This document shows, one piece after another, positions 43,030-53,340 of a DNA stretch of 64,000 bases (positions within the stretch are counted from its first letter, which is position 1; each line of letters begins with the position of its first letter). A program made the translations under genes and the position numbers. The notes beneath the pieces are model-generated. The model was not told the origin of the DNA. It worked only from the letters and a program-made list of their open reading frames with translations, and made no database searches. Source of the stretch: Cristatella mucedo (lineage: Eukaryota; Bryozoa; Phylactolaemata; Cristatellidae); the NCBI GenBank assembly GCA_009760855.2, contig WPIO01000006.1:684001-748000 (forward strand), written 5' to 3'.

Positions 43030-44320
43030 CCATTGATGTACAGATGTCAGCAATACATGCAGCAAGGGAGATGAGATAATTCGATATTCTGAAGGGCTGG
43101 GAGGGATCAAAGCAACTGTATAATTGAGTGTTACCAGCATAGACGTGAAAGCCTACGTTTGTGCTTGGCGATCATATCGGCAAGATGGAGATTACAAATT
43201 GTGACACGAAGCAGACCAAGCACAAAGCGCTTAAGTGAGCCGCACTTTATTGTTTAATCGGCTGATCTTTTCTGTTTACATCAATACTCTGGAGTCTCCC
43301 ACTAATGTAGGACCTGAACCATTGTAGTGCTGTGTCAGTCATGCCCAGACGAGACGAGAGGCGCTCGAGAATGACGTGATGGTCACTATTATCAAATGCT
43401 GCCGAAAGATTGAGCTAAACAAGCAGAAGAAGAAAGTTTACCTAAATCTTCATTCCTGAGAAGGTCGTTATACACCTTAAGCTAGGCTGACCCGGTGTAA
43501 TGATTAGCTTTTAACCCAGACTGGAACTTACTTAAGATAATAATATAATTCATTTATATAGCGCCCTAAGAGAACTTAATCTCTATTCAGGCGCTTCACA
43601 TGTGCCTCGGGGCTCGAGCCCACGACCTCAGTCAGACCTTGGTCGGGGCGAGCACTTTAACCGCTAGACCAAACCAGCTCGGCACTTGCTAGGTTTGAGG
43701 TTTCAATATGAGGGTTCAGCTGGTCTGCCACAACTCGTCCCAGTGTCTTTGATAGGAACAGTAAAGCAAAGAGTAGGTGAAAGTTTCTCGGGTTCTTTTG
43801 GTCTAGTATTGCTTATTTTTAATTAGAGGTCTGACTACACAATTTTTTCTAAAGTTCTGGGACGTTACCTGAGATTATTGACGTTGTATGTTAGTTATGC
43901 ATGGCAGCAGCATATCTATGCACCGCTGAACCACGACAGCAGAAATACGTGCTAGAGGACTAGTTTCCTTCTTTGGTTCAGAAAAGAACTGTATGGTGAG
44001 GTCACGCATTGCCTCTTTGAATGTAGACTTTGAGGTAATGCAGGAAACTGAGGTACAGGAGTCCAGAGGGGATGCTGCCACACTAGGGATGGACTCTATG
44101 ATCTTGTCTCTTTAGCTGACCAAGAAGCCAGAGATGAGGTCAGCAAGATCACCCCGAGGATCACTGGGTAAGGAGCTATAGTGAGAGCAGTTAGAGTGAT
44201 GGTTTATAGTAGACATCAGCCTTCCTTTAAAAAGTATTTTTCTAGATTTAACGATTTTGCATTTCACAATAACACAACTACAGCACGGGTTTCTCATTAT
44301 TCAATTTTTAAATGAAATAT
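43030..44320 (-). mobile_element. Old LINE-A reverse-transcriptase copy (right arm)
   Basis: Mirror of 5,411-7,225, without the nested LINE tail but with a SINE at 43,545-43,690. The outer part is about 80% and the inner part about 99% identical to the left copy. Confidence 0.7.
43545..43690 (-). mobile_element. SINE family 2: tRNA head with LINE-A-type tail
   Basis: On the minus strand: GAGCTGGTTTGGTCTAGCGG, box B GTGGGCTCGAGCCC, then TAGAGATTAAGTTCTCTTAG and GGCGCTATATAAATGAATTA. Flanked by AAGT on both sides. The left arm has no insertion here (near 5,970). Confidence 0.8.
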
Positions 44321-46285
44321 GTGACGTCCGTGAGCCGATGTCAACAGGATATGAATTTTTCCATTATTGAGGTCAATGAAACAAGCTTTTATCTATAAGG
44401 ATTAATGCTATATGTCATACTAGCCAAATGCTACTAGGATAGCAAGAAGTGTCAAGGAGAACCGAGTACAGAGCCCAGATGGAAGCCTGAAAAGCCAAAG
44501 CCAGAGCTCCGGACGCCTTCATCCCGAATGTGGTTCAATACACCTGATGGAAAGAGAAATGCATAATAACAGAGCTAAAAAGGCTAGCTGATTTAAGAGC
44601 CTCGTTAGTATTGGGGTAGAAGATCCTGTAGGGCTATCATCCTCATGTTTAGTGGCCAATTAAGAATTGCCTGCAGACGGACTCAAACCAACTACCTGAA
44701 TATGGAAGTGTCAGCCCAATCTAAGCACTAAGCCCCCACTAAGCACCATCATAACAATGTATTTCGAATATGGCATACACATTCAACGGTGAAATGTATG
44801 ATAAGATCAATGAGCTTATGGAAATTAAGTATAGCAAACTGCAGGCCTGGAAAGCACCCACCTCAGTCACCTAGCGTTTGGCAGTGCACTGATGGGACAG
44901 ATCGTCGAAGACGAAATGGGTTCAAGCTACTTGGCAGAACCACAATCCCTCGCAAGACTTGCACATAGTAGGTGGCCTATTCTAGTAATTCATTGACCAA
45001 GTCCCTCAAACATGCATGCACACATGTAGGCATATATTCATATGATCACACCATAGCCAACCATATCAGATGTTTGGAATAAGTTGGGATCACGCCATAC
45101 AAGCTCAGTCATGGAGTAGCAACATCTAAACATCTGCAGCGCCATACGAGCTCGGTCATGGAGTAGCAACATATCTGCAGCAAACATTTAATACCAATGT
45201 GTGCACTGTCAAACACTTTCTGGAGCAGGATTGTAAAGATGCCAACATATAGTGAGTTCTTCTCTAGTGATACACGGTAATGCAATCGGTCACCCAACAG
45301 AATATAATCTGATGGCTCGGGAGCTAATGGGGTCCAATACTAAATTGCTGCTGCTTGATGACCATCCATGAAATGTAAGCAGAGCACCTGCACGATGCAA
45401 TGCAGCAACAGCTGGCCCTCACCTGTCAAGCAGCGTTCCTTCGATGATCTCTGTGGTCAGTTGCTCGGAAAGTTACGAGTTTGTAATTGACATGCTTCTT
45501 GTCCAGCTTATACAAAGCGCCAAGAAACGTATAAAGTTCTCTTTGGATCCTCTAAAAATCTTTTGTTCTTATGTGACTATTATTATTACTATTGTCTATA
45601 TGAGTATTGATGGAATGTGGATACACGTGTGACACTCGATTGTCTCCTATTCAATCAAACTCACTCACACCTAAGCACGCACACACGCACGCCCGCCCCA
45701 CGCGCGCACGCGCACACACACACACAGTCTCTCAGGGAATTTAGATGCAATTCTGTGCACAATCACTCGTAAACAACTTACAACTAATGCGATAGCAGTC
45801 CAGTGAAACATTTGCAGCACGACTACACTCACAAAGGGAAGCAGCAATAACATCGGTGGAAGATGTGTGGTAAAAAAGAAGAGGATAAAAGAATAGCAGC
45901 TATAGAAAAGCAAGTCTCACTGGGTACGAATGGAAAAAGCCGGATTTTGCAGTATATGTCCTGCAGAGAAAAACCATCTGCTAAGAATGGTTTTTATAAG
46001 CAAATGAGAACCGAAACAAAGCATAGCCAGTAGTAACTCGAGGCCATAACAAAGACTGCTTCTAAGCATAACGGCCATTATGGTTGACCAAGTGGTTAAT
46101 TACAATTTTATTAGGGATTGTAGATGTTAAAGTCGCAGGTTCAACTCATTTAAAGGTGACAGTACGAGGAATGTCTCCTATTCAATCAATCTCACTTACA
46201 CCCAAGTACGCATGTACACACTCAAGCAGAGTCTCTCACTGTCTGTCTGACCTCTCCCACTCTTTGTCTGCACATCTCTCTCGCA
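44321..46285. other. Right-arm intron with an old SINE and (CA)n
   Basis: A SINE family 1 remnant on the minus strand at 44,580-44,750; a short local duplication near 45,100-45,180 (GCTCRGTCATGGAGTAGCAAC twice); (CA)n and GC-rich purine/pyrimidine alternation at 45,660-45,725; a tRNA-like SINE head at 46,075-46,170. No gene. Confidence 0.5.
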
Positions 46286-46287
46286 TG

Positions 46288-46366
<79 letters not shown>
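46286..46366. repeat. (TC)n microsatellite
   Basis: About 40 TC units, 0.3 kb downstream of the CUB-like exon. Its left-arm counterpart at 1,630-1,740 is shorter and interrupted. Confidence 0.95.
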
Positions 46367-46369
<3 letters not shown>

Positions 46370-46672
46370 CTCTTTCTCTCGTCTCAATCTCTTGCTCTTT
46401 TTGTCTCTCAAAATCTCCCTTTGAAATCCGATCATCTACTCATGTAACATTTTGCTCAGTATGACTATTTTTTCACGATTACGCTCGTCTTTGAACTCGA
46501 CGGTAGCTCAACCACATGTTGAATGCACAGGCCAATGGAGGGAGTAGCATTAGCCCATTTGTTGCTACAGCAGCCGTGCCATGCATTCGAGACTCTCCTG
46601 GAAGCAACTAGCAGCAGCGATAGCTGCAGTTGGCAGCCAGTGACTGGGTAGTGAGCACTCGAGCTCACTCAC

Positions 46673-47050
46673 CGAGGACGACCACGCTGTAGGCACTGCG
46701 TTCATCGCTCTTATCCTCGTCTGCCCACACCGAGATGGCGCTGCCCTGCTGCACGAGTGGCGGCAGGTCGATGAGCGAGTTGACGGTGGCATTGAAGCAG
46801 TGCACCTCGGTGACCGCACTCGGATCGAGCATGCTGCCCTCGCCGAACAGTGCCCTCCTCTGAAGACGGAACGTGACGTTGCTGCCGGGGCAGCTGGCGC
46901 TCAGCATGAGGCCCTGGATGCTCCTATCGTCGCTGGCAAACTCGCATGAGCACGAGGGATTCGTTCGAGCAGTCGGCGCTGGGTAGCCAGATGTCTTCAC
47001 GACAATGCTCTTTGAGCGGTCGCCTGGCTCCTCCTTGCAGAATTCATAGG
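46673..47050 (-). CDS. CUB-like extracellular domain exon of the receptor gene
   Basis: This 378-nt exon (125 whole codons) is bounded by an acceptor (TTGATATTGCAG| at 47,051) and a strong donor (CTCG|GTGAGTGAG at 46,672). Both are phase 1. The translation looks like a CUB domain: a first cysteine in YEFCKEEP, the SGYPAP turn, PSCSCEF in place of the usual Cys-x-Trp, a strand IQGLMLSASCPGSNVTFRL, and a C-terminal SAISVWADEDKSDERSAY resembling the late CUB strands. It has two N-glycosylation sequons (NVT, NAT) and five cysteines, an odd number for a CUB domain, so one may be unpaired. Joined to the next exon in phase 1 it runs directly into a membrane segment, making this the membrane-proximal ectodomain. 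A broken plus-strand copy sits at 816-1,455. The exon itself is clear; the CUB assignment is moderate. Confidence 0.72.
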
Positions 47051-47348
47051 CTGCAATATCAAAGCAGCAACGTCACTGCGTTAGCTCAACCCGGCAGACT
47101 AGACCGAAGTGTCGAGGCTGGGCTGCAGGGAGGAAGGGTTACTATCAAAGCATGCATGACGTCAGCCGATGACCCAAGGGACATTGGCTCAGCAGCCACT
47201 TTCAGAGCCTCTGAAAGAGCCCGACAGCCGATGACTGATAACTGCTTGGCCTAATGCCAGCAGCAATAGAGAAATGCCTGATCAGTCAAAGTGACCCTCT
47301 GATCTGGACCTCTATTTGCCAACACACTCATTACAGCACCTGGAAGAG

Positions 47349-48890
47349 GACAATGTCAACGTTGGCTGATCCGACAAAGCACACAGCATAGCTTTGCACA
47401 AAGCTCCCTGGCCAACATGGTTCATCGTTTACAGCAGACATTATCAAACTAGCCAGGACTAACAAGCCAAAGCACGAGAAAGCACAAGAACTGACTGTCG
47501 ACAGACATACGAGGACTACTGCAGATCATACCAGTCCATCCCAGCTAAGGTCAGGTCAAGCTTCAGCAAATACATTGTGGAATCGCAGGCGTACAATCCA
47601 AGAAAACACACAGGATGTCGAGCATCTCCTTCACGGCTACGATGTCTGCACTTTGCTACCTAGTGATCCTTGTGCCGATCTGGCCCATCGCTTCACCAGT
47701 TTCTTCGTCAGCAAGATGAATAAGATCGATGAGCTTATCTCAAGTGTACCGTCCCCACTGGACTCATCTCACTTAATTCCTTATAGTACCTCAGTGTCCA
47801 CCCTCCAGTGTTTCTCTACTGATGCCATCTCTCAGCCTAAGAAGGCTACACGACCTCTCTACTAGACCCAAACTCACGGTTCTCCTTCGGACACGTATTG
47901 ATTTTAGGCTGCCATGGGTAACTAGCATAATACACATGTAATTAGCCCCAGGCATTATCCTTGCATCTTCCAAATAGGCTGAGGTAAAGGTCACTCTTTA
48001 CCCTAGACCAAGAGAGCAAAAACAACTTATGCCCCGTCTCCCAACTACCGTTCCTACTACTCCTATCAAAGACACTGGAACGAGTAAACGAATAGTAAGT
48101 AGTACACCAGCTCAACTTTTACATCAGAACTTCAAACCTATTAGGTTAGGTTCTAGTCAGATTTTAGAGCTAAGCCCTTCAAATAGTCAGCACTAGTGTG
48201 TGATACAGCCTTGTCAGGTACGCAGACTTAGGTAAAGTATACGCATGTTTTGCAAGATCTTTCGGCAGCGTCTGATCACAAGCAGAGTCCTGCAATGATT
48301 TCGGTCCTACCTAAGAGGGGAGACTTCAAAGTAAAAATGTGACACAGCCATATCTGTTCATTGATTCCAACCTGACTTCCAGTGAGCCTCAAACTCTCTC
48401 AACTCCCTTGATTGCATTGCCAACATTTGCACTCGGGTGAAAGCAAACTTTTTTCGACTTGAGTTATGATAAAACAACTTACAAGTTATGGGCAAACTCA
48501 TGTTACTCGAATATTTGAAAACTTGACCCTGAAAATGGGATTGGCCGGCTTATTTCTTGCAGCATCTGCAGATATTATAGAGGTGTCCTGCTACAAAGTC
48601 ACCGCCCTCTCACTAGACGACCACATCAGCTCCACAGCAAAGTTTTCCAACTTTCAGTTTTTTATCCTGGGCAAAGGCTCGGCTTGAGCCTTTGGCTGAG
48701 CTACAGAATCTTGCCCTGGCTGAAACTGGACGACAGCACTAAAACAGCAGGTCAATTAGCTAGCAGCTCTAGCATACATGCAGCTCTAGTCTCAGATGAT
48801 TGACAATCTTGACAGGCTTCCTTTACAGCATATGAAAAGTGGCAAGATGTAGCTCCCACGGGGTGCTATACAGAAGTCTTGTTACTATTA
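47349..48890 (+). mobile_element. Old LINE-A copy, plus strand
   Basis: Linker and RT pieces (SIPA/LDSSHLIPYST region) and a late DDHISSTAKF motif near 48,620, with tail-like sequence to about 48,890. It is heavily frameshifted. It spans the edge of the inverted duplication as seen here. Confidence 0.6.
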
Positions 48891-50644
48891 GATTCCTATA
48901 TACACGCCCCACCGAAACTCGAGGAACGCCATACGGTCAGGTGGCCCAGCCACGAGTGCAGCTATAAGTCCGGCAACCAAGCTCGAGTTTCGAGAGCTAG
49001 GAGCTGTATCAATTCCTTGGCAAGTAGCGGAGAGGAATCGTTCCCAGCCACGCCAGTGCAGCTGCTTATCTGCAACGACTGATAACACTGGGGCTCATGC
49101 CTCACTTAGTTGGCTAGAGCCAGCTGCAACACTGATAGCTAGTTCGGACTGTCCTCCATGCCTCCCCAATGCTTCAGTTACCTTCCCCCTGCTGTGGATG
49201 CATGTATGCCCATCGTATTACAATAGTAAAATGCCTGGCAATCACACTTTTCGACGGCAGCTTAAAGACCGTTGAAGCACAAGTGCCTAAGCCATTACTC
49301 GAGTTTGCCTCCAGAGTTTCCCTAATAGAGTGCTGCCATTGATCTCCAACCGAAACACCGGGGGATGGGCAATAACTCTCGGCAAACAGCAAATGACAGG
49401 AGTCTGGTGATGGAGTGCTACCAGACTGCAGCTTCTAAGGACGGTTTGCCAAAAAGGTGAACAGGCTGAGGCCGGGCAACGAATGGCCAGACACGGCTGG
49501 GCAATGTTCAGCTCTTATGTGGCTTTTAACTGCTTACACGTATACTGCCTAAGCACTGGCGCCATGCAATCCGCCTTGTGAGCAGCCAGCGCCTGCAGCG
49601 GGTAAGTGGAAATGTGCAGCAAACAGTCGCCATGTCCTGGGCTGCTGGGTGCCGAAAAAGAGGCAGCCTCTACAACTCGATAGGCAGCAGAGCACTGAAC
49701 TGGTAACCCAGAGGTTGCTGGATAGTTCCCAAGCGTGGCAAAACTTTTAACTGCATCCTCTCCTGAGGCAAGCGGCCTTCATGCGGCCTTCGATCGCTCT
49801 GGATTTTGACACAATGTGTCACTGGACGTGTCACTGAAAATGACAAAAAGATGACAAAAAAGCTTGCATGGCCAGTGGCGCAGCAATCCCTGTTTTAAGA
49901 AGAAAAAAAGTGCTCCAGAGGACTTGTAGAGCCAATCGTCCCAAACTATGCTACGCTGTGCAGCTGTGCTTCGGCTGCTGCCCTGGGGCAATGCACTTCA
50001 TCCCCAGCAGGAGCTGCCGAGGCAACAGCTACGCGGCGAACGGACGGTGCCTACGACAGACCGAACACAACCCCAATGCAACATCGGGAAGAACTCGGCA
50101 GGCCGGAGTCAGGTCGGAACTGCACGGACAAACATTGGAACTGGCGACCGGGTGTAGCCACTGTTTAGGGTCAGGTCCAGGCATAGAGCAGAGAAACAAT
50201 ACATCAATAAAGCCGTGCTCGTTCAGAAGAAAATAACTAATCTCGAGGAGTCCTTACATGCACTACATCCATCACACGTGAATCCAAAAGACTTTGCTTC
50301 GAACTTAGTTAGTCCACCATTCTGTGACATGTGCCTGGCCTTCTCTTTAGCCTGTGGACAGGCCTGATTCCTAGCTGAACACGTGTCTCCCCTGCTTGCT
50401 TTCTAGAAGCCAGCTCCAGGTGACTGGCCACATAATCATCAAGCTAGCTGACCTTTGGCCAAAGGGCAGCCAGCTTGCTGATTCAATGCAGTGTTTAGAA
50501 GGCTGTACATCAAGCATCATTGGCTCGATATCCATGTACCATAGTAAACAAAGCCAGTGCCGGCCAGTCATTGCTGACAATGCCAGGAATCACTGACACA
50601 CTCACACTGGCATGTTCATGCTCTCGTGCATTCGACGGAACACA
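48891..50644. other. Receptor intron, mostly unassigned
   Basis: A tRNA-like degraded stretch at 49,683-49,737. A plus-strand Cys-containing frame at 49,868-50,236 has no recognised domain and no splice support. No gene called. Confidence 0.4.
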
Positions 50645-52132
50645 CTCGTGCAATGCAATGTAACGTATCATGCAGTAACTCCATAAAGCCACAAAGTGAG
50701 TGGTACATCCAGGAGAGTTTTTTCTAGCCCACTCAAGCCTAAATAGCTTTTGATGTGCATGCAGTATCCAACAGACTTCACCTAATGCAATAAAGAGAAA
50801 GTGAGAAGCATGGCTGAGTCCGGAGGGCAGTCAAGGAAGTGAGTTGCATGGAAGCAGTAGATCAGGACAGCAGGAAAAAATATGCCACAGTCTTCAGCAG
50901 GAGGGTAGATGTCGTTGTCTAAGGAGTGTGGAAGCGAGCTCCACAGTCCAAGACCTGAAGATACGAAGAGGCTGAAACTAGTGTAGCAGTTCAGCAAAGT
51001 ATGAAGGTGCCAAGCCATAGCCGGCCTAGTGTGGCAGTGCAAGAATGTCCCTCTGTACCTGTTGATCAACCGGAAGCCATCAAAGCTCCTCAATCAAAGG
51101 AGACACATTACTGAACCTCTGGGATTTGTTGACCAGCTTTGTAGGAATATTCCTTATCATAAGCTTCAGTGGCTTAATGTCTGTTTTGGTAGCCCAGCAA
51201 AACAGATTTCCAGTAGTCCAGTCTACACAGAACCAGGGAGCTAGTTAAACTTCTAGCCAATCACCGTGGTAGATAGTCACAAATGTTAGACAGGGCTCGG
51301 ACATGAAAGCTAGTTTAGAAGCAGTCTTCTTAACGAAGCTTCCAAACCTTAAGCAGTTATCAAAGTGAACACCTACATTCCGAGCACATGGCAACGGTTG
51401 GACAACAGCATAAATCGCCTATTAGAAGAGCAAAGTCAAGTCTGCTAGTCCAGCCGAATGCTTGGGGTATCCTAGAAGTAGGAGTTCGGCTCTATAGTTA
51501 TTAATTTTAAGTAAATTTGTAGACATCTGGGAGTAAACGTCTGCAGCAGGCAAGTTTATCAGTCGCTGCAGTAGATTCTGAGGGTTTAAATGACAGATAC
51601 AGCTGGCTATCTTCAGCATAGAAATGATAGCTGATCACATGGGCCAGAATCACTTTTCCCAGGGGCTCTGTATAAATTAAGAACAGCAAAGAACCGAGAA
51701 AGTACAATAGCTGAACTCCACAGTCGACTGGTCTGCAGGATGAGACTTGTCCACGGCAAACGATGGATTGATCCCGATCGGACATGTTCGACTTGAACCA
51801 TACAAGCACCTCGTCTGCCATACAGATCGCTCGCTATTCTTAATCGTTCAAGTAGGATTCTACGATCAATGGTGTAATGTGCAGCTGTTACACTATGCTG
51901 AGCCAGGATAGTAACATTTCTCTCATCGTTGTTGCTTAGGATGTCGTTGGTCACAAGGATGAGAGCAGTTTCAGTGGAGTGGTCACTTGAAAACGGGCAG
52001 AAATTGTTCTGATGATTCATTCTTTTCAATGCACTAAATAAGCTGCTTAGAAACATCTTTTCGAGAATCTTTGACAAACAAGGAAGAAGGGAAACGTGGC
52101 GCTAGTTTGCTTGGACCACTGAATCCAATCCA

Positions 52133-52135
<3 letters not shown>
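50645..52135 (-). mobile_element. LINE-B, longest copy, minus strand
   Basis: RT pieces in several frames: NHQNNFCPFSSDHSTETALI, HYTIDRRILLERL, FLIYTEPLGKVI, FYAEDSQLYLSF (catalytic box with the first Asp changed to Glu). The C-terminal domain (LWSSLPHSLDNDIYPPAEDC) and a tail with (TTACA)-like repeats at 50,650-50,670 follow. Dead. Confidence 0.8.

Positions 52136-52194
<59 letters not shown>
52136..52194. repeat. (CT)n microsatellite
   Basis: About 29 CT units followed by a C/T-rich tail, immediately 5' of the LINE-B copy. Confidence 0.95.
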
Positions 52195-52198
<4 letters not shown>

Positions 52199-52325
52199 CC
52201 TCCCTTCCTCCGACCCTCCCTCTGAATGCTCGTGACTAAAGCCGGATAATACCGGTGGCTGCATTCCATTACATTCAAAATCGATTCTGGTGAAAAACTT
52301 TGCCAAAGGCCGTGGCTCTAGGTCT

Positions 52326-52376
52326 GGCAGCCTTCCTATCTGGCAGGCATGCAGAGGCCAGATAAGTAAGGCTGCC
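52326..52376. ncRNA. miRNA-precursor-like hairpin (unproven)
   Basis: Arms GGCAGCCTTCCTATCTGGC (52,326-52,344) and GCCAGATAAGTAAGGCTGCC (52,357-52,376) pair with only one or two mismatches around a 12-nt loop. It lies in an intron; either strand would fold. Whether it is expressed cannot be judged from the sequence. Confidence 0.3.
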
Positions 52377-53071
52377 ACCAATTGTGAAATTGCCTAACTT
52401 TGGCTGCCAGCCAGCACACCTACTCCTGCTGCACCTAATACATGCAGGACCTCTACTGGTGCTGTATGCCACTGATCCTAACCATGTCAGCTGCTGACGG
52501 GCTTGAGTATCTCCCATCTTCCCAACAGGAAGCCAGCTGTGGCAGACCCTCAACAGCGCGCCTGTATTTTAAACCCAAGCAACAACTTGGCAACTTCTGA
52601 GGGAGGGCAGTGGTGCTTTAATATCATAGTTGACAGCATGTGGTCGCACAGCCGGCATCATAATTGGCTTAATAAGCAATCCCGGATCCAATGTAATCTC
52701 ACGAATGCAACTGCTAAACTGGTCGGCAGTGAGTAGTAGTAGCCATAGCTGCTATGTGATGTCCTACAGCCTACAGCCTACAGGCGACTTTCACTGGCTA
52801 GACAGGCAGGAAGAACTGGAAGGCAAGACAATGCAGTTTATTACCACCAACGGCCACCCGTGAGACACGTGGCAACGACAAATCCTGTGGCAAAGCATGA
52901 GCCGAAGGGAGAGGATTGCCTGACAGCTCTTGTTGAGCCGACACCGATAAGCTACACACACACACACCCCTCCAGTCACGAGCACTAGGCGTATATCTAT
53001 GCCTGAGCATATCGTACAGAGTAAAGAGCAGCTCCTTGGATGTCGAAGCAAGCGAACCTTAGATGTATGAT
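52377..53071. other. Receptor intron, nothing recognised
   Basis: No gene or clear repeat. Confidence 0.4.
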
Positions 53072-53340
53072 AATAGTAATAATGATAATAATAATACATT
53101 TGTACAGCAACCTCATTAGAGAACTTAATCTCTTTCTAGGCACTTAACAGATGTGGTAAAGAAAGACTGACCAAATGATTAGTGGTAACATATGCAATGT
53201 CATCCAGTAAAACGTTGGATGAGACATGCACAGGGCCAAAGTGTAGACATGGTTAGTAGCAGCTGGCATAATGTCAGCATGCTTAAGCACACAAAAGATG
53301 AATCACATGGATGTCGCTATGTTAAACGTGTGTTTTACGG
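53072..53340 (-). mobile_element. LINE-A 3' tail
   Basis: (TAA)n-type start, TCTTTCTAGGCACTT, UTR and the beginning of antisense coding end. Confidence 0.7.

Larger units (their letters stand above)
38220..43512. repeat. Near-identical inner tract of the inverted repeat (right copy)
   Basis: Reverse complement of 6,738-13,020 lacking the LINE at 11,149-12,139. It lies wholly inside the receptor's intron 46,672-35,811. Both edges coincide with structural breaks: a SINE insertion just outside 43,512 and the tandem-duplication junction at 38,220. Confidence 0.85.
23370..47862. repeat. Right arm of the inverted duplication
   Basis: This is the mirror partner of 1-16,345. It keeps three exons of the receptor gene on the minus strand and is longer than the left arm. 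It has retained sequence that the left arm lost (transmembrane exon, 3' part of the tail exon) and gained a LINE, a tandem duplication and SINEs. The arms are separated by about 7 kb of LINE-rich sequence. Confidence 0.85.

Noticed and set aside
49868-50236. Cys-containing plus-strand frame as an extracellular domain
   Set aside because: Wrong strand for the receptor, no recognisable spacing of cysteines, no splice sites that bound it convincingly.
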